Shown piece after piece: positions 58,246 to 62,586 of a stretch of 62,586 nucleotides of DNA. The notes beneath the pieces are model-generated. The model searched no databases, was not told the origin of the DNA, and worked only from the letters and a program-made list of their open reading frames with translations. Made by a program: the position numbers and the translations under genes. The stretch is taken from positions 1 through 62,586 of the forward strand of contig DVHE01000057.1 of assembly GCA_018712245.1 (NCBI GenBank). Direction: 5' to 3'. The number at the start of each line of letters is the position of its first letter. Positions within the stretch are counted from its first letter, which is position 1. Origin of the DNA: Candidatus Avoscillospira avicola (GTDB taxonomy: Bacteria > Bacillota > Clostridia > Oscillospirales > Oscillospiraceae).

Positions 58246-59922
58246 TTAGTTGCCGGCAGCGTGCCAAGCGTCCAGCTGAGCCTGCTTCTCGGCGATGATG
58301 GTATCCACACCGGCGTCCTTCAGCCGCTGCAGGAACTGCGGCAGATACTCGGCGGGGTCGGCAGCGCCGGCGCCCAGGACGGGAACCATCTCCGTGATGA
58401 TGGCGGAGCAGTTGGCCAGCTCGGTCTTCACCGGCTCGGGATCGAAGGTGAAGCCGGTCACAGGGGACGGAGTGGCGGTGAGGTCGGCCTCAAAGATGAT
58501 CTCCTGCTTGGCGGCAGTGTCCTTCTGGGCGGCGTTGAGCTGACGGCCGAAGTCGGAGCGGGAGAAATCGGGGCTGTAGGACTGGCCCATCTGCCACTCG
58601 TTGAAGTTAAAGGTGTACTTGCCTTCCACACGCTGGAAGTTGCCGTTGTCGTCGTAGTAGTAATCCACGCCTTCCTCGCCCCACTGGAGCAGGTTGAAGA
58701 GCTCGTCGTTGGTGTTCAGCAACTCAATCAGCTCCATGGCCTTTTCGGGGTGCTTGGAGGTGGCGGAAATAGCCGTGCAGGCGGTAGGGCCGGCGGCGGC
58801 GGGGATGACGATCCGGGTGGTGGAGACCTGCGCGGCGGGGCAGGTTCCGGCGGCGCACATGGACATGCTGGGAATGGTGTAGTTGGCGGCCTCAAAGCCG
58901 GCGATGGTCAGTTCTTCTACGCCGGTGGGCGCGTAGTCGATCATATCGGGCCAGGAGTAGAGGGTGCCGGCCAGCATGCGTCCGGCCTGGCGGTCAGGAG
59001 AAGTGTCCTGTACGGTGGCGGCGTCGGCGCGGACGTAGCCCTTCTGGTTGTATTCGCGCATGATCTCGCAGAACTCCGCGAACTCCTCGGTCTCAAACTG
59101 GTTGATGACGGTGTCGGGCTCTTCAAACCGAACCCATCCGGGCTGGAGCATGTCGCCCACGGGTTCCATGTCGTAGTAGAGCGGGTCGTTGGCGAAGAGG
59201 TTGTAAGTAGCGGAAGACTCCCAGCCGATCATCTCGGGATAGAGTTCCAAGGCGGGCTCGAAGAAGTTCTCCAGATCGCGGAGGACGTCGTTGGCGGGCA
59301 TGCCCTTGAGCTTCTGCCAATCATAGCCCACTTCCTCGGCGATATCCATGCGGATGGCGAAGCCCTTCTGGGCCGCGACGCCCCACTGCTGGTAGTTGAC
59401 GGCGCCGTAGATGGCGTCGCCGATGGAGACGCCCTTCCACAGGGCCTCGGGGACACGGGCGTAGGTCTCGGGGGCATACTCCTCGAAGAGGGGGGCCATA
59501 TCCACAAAGGCGCCGGCAGCGGCGTTCTCAAAGAAGTTATAGCCGCCCCAGTTGCCCATGAAGCACAGGTCGAACTCGTCGCCGGTGCTGATCATCAGGT
59601 TGATCTTTTCGGCGTCGGCGTCAATGATCTCCAGATGGGCGCCAATTTCCTTCTCAATGATCTCGTTGGCCTTTTCCATGATGCGATCGGCCTCGGGGCG
59701 TACGCCGCAGGTCATGTAGAAGGTCAGGGGGACGATCTCTTCGGGGGCGGCGTCGCCGGTTTCCACGGCATCGGTATCTGCAGTATCGGTGGCGTCGGTG
59801 GAATCGGCGGCGTCGGTGGTGTTGCCGGCATCGGTAGCAGTTTCGCTGGAGCAGCCCGCGAACAGGGACAGCGTCAGCACCACAGCCAGAAGCAGAGCCA
59901 GCAGCTTTTTCATCTCTTTCAT
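58246..59922 (-). CDS. LplA-type extracellular sugar-binding lipoprotein (second system)
   Basis: 558 residues. Lipobox LFAGC, then a ~40-residue Thr/Asp/Ala-rich acidic linker, then a family-1 solute-binding fold (PLTFYMTCGVRPEADRIM). It starts at the ATG at 59922 with AGGAGG six bases upstream; an internal ATG three codons later is possible. Product of the second LplB-LplC-SBP set, whose LplB is IS-truncated. Confidence 0.92.
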   Translation of the reverse strand: MKEMKKLLALLLAVVLTLSLFAGCSSETATDAGNTTDAADSTDATDTADTDAVETGDAAPEEIVPLTFYMTCGVRPEADRIMEKANEIIEKEIGAHLEIIDADAEKINLMISTGDEFDLCFMGNWGGYNFFENAAAGAFVDMAPLFEEYAPETYARVPEALWKGVSIGDAIYGAVNYQQWGVAAQKGFAIRMDIAEEVGYDWQKLKGMPANDVLRDLENFFEPALELYPEMIGWESSATYNLFANDPLYYDMEPVGDMLQPGWVRFEEPDTVINQFETEEFAEFCEIMREYNQKGYVRADAATVQDTSPDRQAGRMLAGTLYSWPDMIDYAPTGVEELTIAGFEAANYTIPSMSMCAAGTCPAAQVSTTRIVIPAAAGPTACTAISATSKHPEKAMELIELLNTNDELFNLLQWGEEGVDYYYDDNGNFQRVEGKYTFNFNEWQMGQSYSPDFSRSDFGRQLNAAQKDTAAKQEIIFEADLTATPSPVTGFTFDPEPVKTELANCSAIITEMVPVLGAGAADPAEYLPQFLQRLKDAGVDTIIAEKQAQLDAWHAAGN

Positions 59923-59990
59923 AATGTTCCTCCTATATTTGTTTATTTATTTCCCCGCTTTCGCGGCAAAATACCTGAAAATGCTTGCGC

Positions 59991-60881
59991 TTATTCCTTG
60001 ACGGCGCCGATGGTCAGGCCCTTCTCAAAGTATTTCTGGAGCAGCGGATAGAGCAGGATGATAGGGCCGATCGACATAATGCATGTGGCCATTCTCGCGC
60101 CTTCGCTGGGCAGGGCCATGGCAGCCTGCTCCAAGCCGTGGATCTTGTCCATATTGCCCATGATGTTTTTGATGTTCTTCATCAGCGACTGGAGGAGGTA
60201 TTGCAGCATATAGAGATCGGGGGTCTCGATATACAGTGAACACTGCATCCAGTTATTCCAATAGCTGATGGCGGTAAAGAGGCCTACGGTAGCGATAACC
60301 GGCGTGGAAAGGGGCATGACGATTTGGAACAGCGTCCGGTATTCGCTGGAGCCGTCCATACGGGCAGACTCGATCAGGCTCTCGGGAATGCCCTTGAAGA
60401 AGTTCTTCATAATGATGACGTTCATGGGCGACACCAAGGCGGCGATGATCAACACAGTCCAGGTGTTTTTCAGGTGCAGGGTCCTGACGATCAGCATATA
60501 GCTGGGAACCAGGCCGCCGCTGAACAGCACCGGGAAGAATACCAGGAAGGAGATGAAATTCCGGGCCGTTACTTCCTTCCGGGTCAGGGCGTAGGCCAGC
60601 ATGGCCGTGGTCAGAAGATGCAGAAAGGTTCCGGCAACCGTGACGACAATGGTCACGAAGTAGGCCCGCATCACGCTGGATGCGCCGGAGAAGACATACT
60701 CGTACGCATCCAGGGAGAACACCTTCGGAATCAGGTGGTAGCCATCCACCAACAGGGAATGCTCCTCTGTCAGCGAGACGCCCAGAATGATGAGCAGCGG
60801 TATAATGCAGCACAGACTCAGGAAAATAAAGATTGCGTGAATGATCAGCTTCGACACGCTGAATTTGCGATGCTGTAACAT
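59991..60881 (-). CDS. Carbohydrate ABC permease, LplC type (second system)
   Basis: 296 residues, about six membrane segments. The EAA loop (ESLIESARMDGSSEYRTLFQIVMPLSTP) and the C-terminus LLQKYFEKGLTIGAVKE match LplC/YtcP permeases and are similar to the permease at 37226-38119. AAGGAGGG precedes the ATG. 14 bp downstream of the truncated LplB gene. Confidence 0.95.
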   Translation of the reverse strand: MLQHRKFSVSKLIIHAIFIFLSLCCIIPLLIILGVSLTEEHSLLVDGYHLIPKVFSLDAYEYVFSGASSVMRAYFVTIVVTVAGTFLHLLTTAMLAYALTRKEVTARNFISFLVFFPVLFSGGLVPSYMLIVRTLHLKNTWTVLIIAALVSPMNVIIMKNFFKGIPESLIESARMDGSSEYRTLFQIVMPLSTPVIATVGLFTAISYWNNWMQCSLYIETPDLYMLQYLLQSLMKNIKNIMGNMDKIHGLEQAAMALPSEGARMATCIMSIGPIILLYPLLQKYFEKGLTIGAVKE

Positions 60882-60895
60882 ATTCCGGTCCCTCC

Positions 60896-61587
60896 TTAGA
60901 ACATGGCGCTTTCCGGATCCAGCTTTTTGATGATCCAGTTGGACAGGAGTACCATCACGAAGCCCACCACAGCCTGGTAAAGGCCTACCGCAGAGGACAT
61001 GCCGTAGTCGTGCAGGTCTTTCAGGGCGCGGAAGACGTAGGTGTCGATGACGTCGGTCGCGGGATAGAGCAGCGTGGACTCATTGGGCGCGCTGAGGAAG
61101 CCGTTCCAGTCGCCGAAGCCGCCGCTGAACACCTTGCCGATCCACAGAAGGCTCAGAATGATCACCGTGGGCCGGAGCAGGGGAATGGTCAGATACTTGA
61201 TCTGCTGCCATTTGCTGGCGCCGTCCAGCTGGGCCGCTTCATAAAAATCGGTGTTGATGCCTGCGATGGCTGCGATGTAAAAGACAGAATAGTAGCCGAC
61301 GTTCTTCCAGAGGTAAGCGGCCGGCATGATAAAGCGCCAGTAGAACGGCGTGCCGTACCAATCCTTTGGCTCTTTTCCGAGGAGTTCGAGAATACCGTTG
61401 ACGATGCCGCGGTCTCCGGAGAGCAGCGCATAAAAGATGTACTGCACGATGATCCAGGAGAGGAAGGTCGGCAGCAGGATCGAGCCTTTGTAGAAGCCGG
61501 AGAGATACTTGTTCTTGATTTCAAAGAACATGATGGCCAATGCAATCGCGCAGCCCATGACCAGCACCAGCTGGAGTAAATTATAAA
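60896..61587 (-). pseudogene. LplB-type permease truncated by the insertion sequence
   Basis: The frame is open from the stop at 60896 to the left end of the insertion sequence at 61588, with coding sequence up to the junction (…FYNLLQLVLVMGC). About 230 residues remain, including the EAA loop (DFYEAAQLDGASKWQQIKYLTIP); intact members (such as the gene at 38131-39063) have ~310. The missing N-terminal ~80 residues hold the first membrane segment(s). An internal GTG at 61567 could start a shorter product but no ribosome-binding site was seen. The remainder should lie beyond the right end of the element, outside the window. Confidence 0.85.
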
Positions 61588-61614
61588 ATGTGCTTATCGG
61601 CTTAACTCAGCAAC
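61588..61614 (+). repeat. Left terminal inverted repeat of the IS
   Basis: ATGTGCTTATCGGCTTAACT then CAGCAAC; it pairs with 62560-62586 at 24 of 27 positions (mismatches at positions 7, 17 and 19). Confidence 0.85.
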
Positions 61615-61698
61615 CACCCCAAAAATAGAATCTATCCAATTTATTGGACACAAGCCGCAGTATACTGGTGTCATCCAAATAACAGGAGGGCAATCAGT

Positions 61699-62571
61699 AT
61701 GGCAGTGGCGGAGCGGATTACATTTGCAGACTTTCAGGAGCGGTTCAAGACCGAGGAGCAGTGCCGGGAGTATTTATTCCGGCAGCGGTTTCCCAACGGC
61801 TTTGTGTGCCCCTCTTGCGGTGCGAAGGAGTATTACCCCATCTACCGCCGGAACCTGTGCCAGTGCAAGAAGTGTCGTAAGCAGACTTCTGTGACTGCCG
61901 GAACAGTGATGCACCGCACGCACCTCTCTCTGGTGCTGTGGTTCTGGGCGATTTATCTCTGTGTCAACGACAAGCGTGGTATCTCTGCATCCCAGTTGTC
62001 CCAAATGCTGAAAATCGGGTACGAAAGTGCCTGGTATCTGCTGAAACGAATCCGCAAAGCCATGGGACAGCGGGATTCGAATTACCTGCTTTCCGGCCTG
62101 ATGGAGATGGACGAGGGCTTTTTCGGCGGCAGAAAACCAGGCAAACGGGGTCGTGGTACAGCACAGAAGAAAGTTGTCATTGCGCTGTCCAAAGTTTCCG
62201 GGAAAGGAATCCCGATGAATCTTCGGATGCAGGAGGTTCCTGATCTCAAGCGCAAAACACTGCAAGAGTTTATTGATGCCCATGTCGAACAGGGTACCAC
62301 TGTGGAATGCGATGGCTTCCAGACCTATCCCGGTCTGAAAAACGTTGCCGTGGATGCAAAGGTCTACGACTGCGCCAGCGGGGATTTGAAGTGGCTGCAC
62401 AAGGCACTAAGCAATCTGAAGGCATTCCTGACCGGAACCTACCACGGTAGATGTGAGCAGCTCCAGAGCTACCTGGACGAATACTGCTTCCGCTTCAACC
62501 GCAGACGCACACCCGACCAGCTCTTCGCCAGGCTGGCCCGCGCTGTTGCTGTTTCGGCAGTTGCTGACTAA
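61699..62571 (+). CDS. IS1595-family transposase
   Basis: 290 residues. An N-terminal zinc ribbon (CPSCG ... CQCKKCR, ~residues 35-58) is followed by a helical region and the DDE-type ISXO2-like domain: the first Asp in MEMDEGFFGGRKPGKRGRG and the second in VECDGFQTYPGL; the C-terminal region (YLDEYCFRFNRR) fits the last catalytic segment. Length and domain order match intact IS1595 transposases, so it may be active. AGGAGG lies upstream of the ATG, and the stop codon falls inside the right inverted repeat. Confidence 0.93.
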   Translation: MAVAERITFADFQERFKTEEQCREYLFRQRFPNGFVCPSCGAKEYYPIYRRNLCQCKKCRKQTSVTAGTVMHRTHLSLVLWFWAIYLCVNDKRGISASQLSQMLKIGYESAWYLLKRIRKAMGQRDSNYLLSGLMEMDEGFFGGRKPGKRGRGTAQKKVVIALSKVSGKGIPMNLRMQEVPDLKRKTLQEFIDAHVEQGTTVECDGFQTYPGLKNVAVDAKVYDCASGDLKWLHKALSNLKAFLTGTYHGRCEQLQSYLDEYCFRFNRRRTPDQLFARLARAVAVSAVAD

Positions 62572-62586
62572 AGCCGATATGCACAT
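62560..62586 (+). repeat. Right terminal inverted repeat of the IS
   Basis: GTTGCTGACTAAAGCCGATA then TGCACAT; complement of the left repeat with three mismatches. It contains the transposase stop codon and coincides with the end of the window. Confidence 0.85.

Larger units (their letters stand above)
61588..62586 (+). mobile_element. IS1595-family insertion sequence
   Basis: About 1 kb, bounded by inverted repeats of 27 bp (24 identical). It carries one transposase gene reading rightward, away from the permease. The window ends at the outer end of the right repeat, so the target-site duplication cannot be seen. The inserted element interrupts the LplB-type permease gene. A CCAAT/ATTGG palindrome (about 61639-61650) and a TATACT box lie before the transposase. 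Confidence 0.87.

Overview
The window is GC-rich chromosomal DNA from an anaerobic Firmicute, most likely a gut Clostridia of the Oscillospirales (Flavonifractor/Oscillibacter-like). This rests on the order rpoB-rpoC-L7Ae-rpsL-rpsG-fusA, a T-box riboswitch, an M2-type [FeFe] hydrogenase, a PPi-type phosphofructokinase, an SLH-anchored surface protein and LplABC-type sugar importers. The genus is an inference. No tRNA, rRNA or CRISPR array was seen.

Region 1 (1-10.6 kb, minus strand) is the transcription/translation core. rpoB-rpoC is read from one consensus promoter and ends in a hairpin. A second consensus promoter then drives the L7Ae-like gene, rpsL, rpsG and fusA (fusA runs off the left edge). 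S12 carries Arg at both classical streptomycin-contact lysine positions.

Region 2 (10.6-29.3 kb) is metabolic. A methionine-type T-box precedes metNIQ. Then come nth, a 161-bp palindromic MITE, a Gfo/Idh-methyltransferase-amidohydrolase group, a PPi-phosphofructokinase, a divergent two-gene [FeFe]-hydrogenase/flavoprotein operon with an operator-like palindrome at its promoter, rsmA, and a BMP-type nucleoside ABC importer of four genes.

Region 3 (29.3-61.6 kb) is a large glycan-utilisation locus. On the minus strand an LplB-LplC-SBP importer is followed by a 2059-residue SLH-anchored modular glycan protein. Divergent plus-strand genes encode a GHL6-like glycosidase, a xylose-isomerase-like TIM barrel, a GH29-like enzyme and an RpiR regulator. 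A second minus-strand array holds another LplB-LplC-SBP set, a GH95-like enzyme, two URO-D-family proteins, a DUF5054/GH38-like protein, a Gfo/Idh oxidoreductase, an unassigned (alpha/alpha)6 protein and a GH38 alpha-mannosidase. Nearly all the hydrolases lack signal peptides. The simplest model is capture on the cell surface, import of intact oligosaccharides, and trimming in the cytoplasm, with oxidoreductase and URO-D steps of unknown chemistry. This is the best candidate in the window for an undescribed system.

Region 4 (61.6 kb-end) is an IS1595-family insertion sequence. It has cut off the N-terminus of the second LplB permease. The window ends exactly at the outer end of its right inverted repeat.
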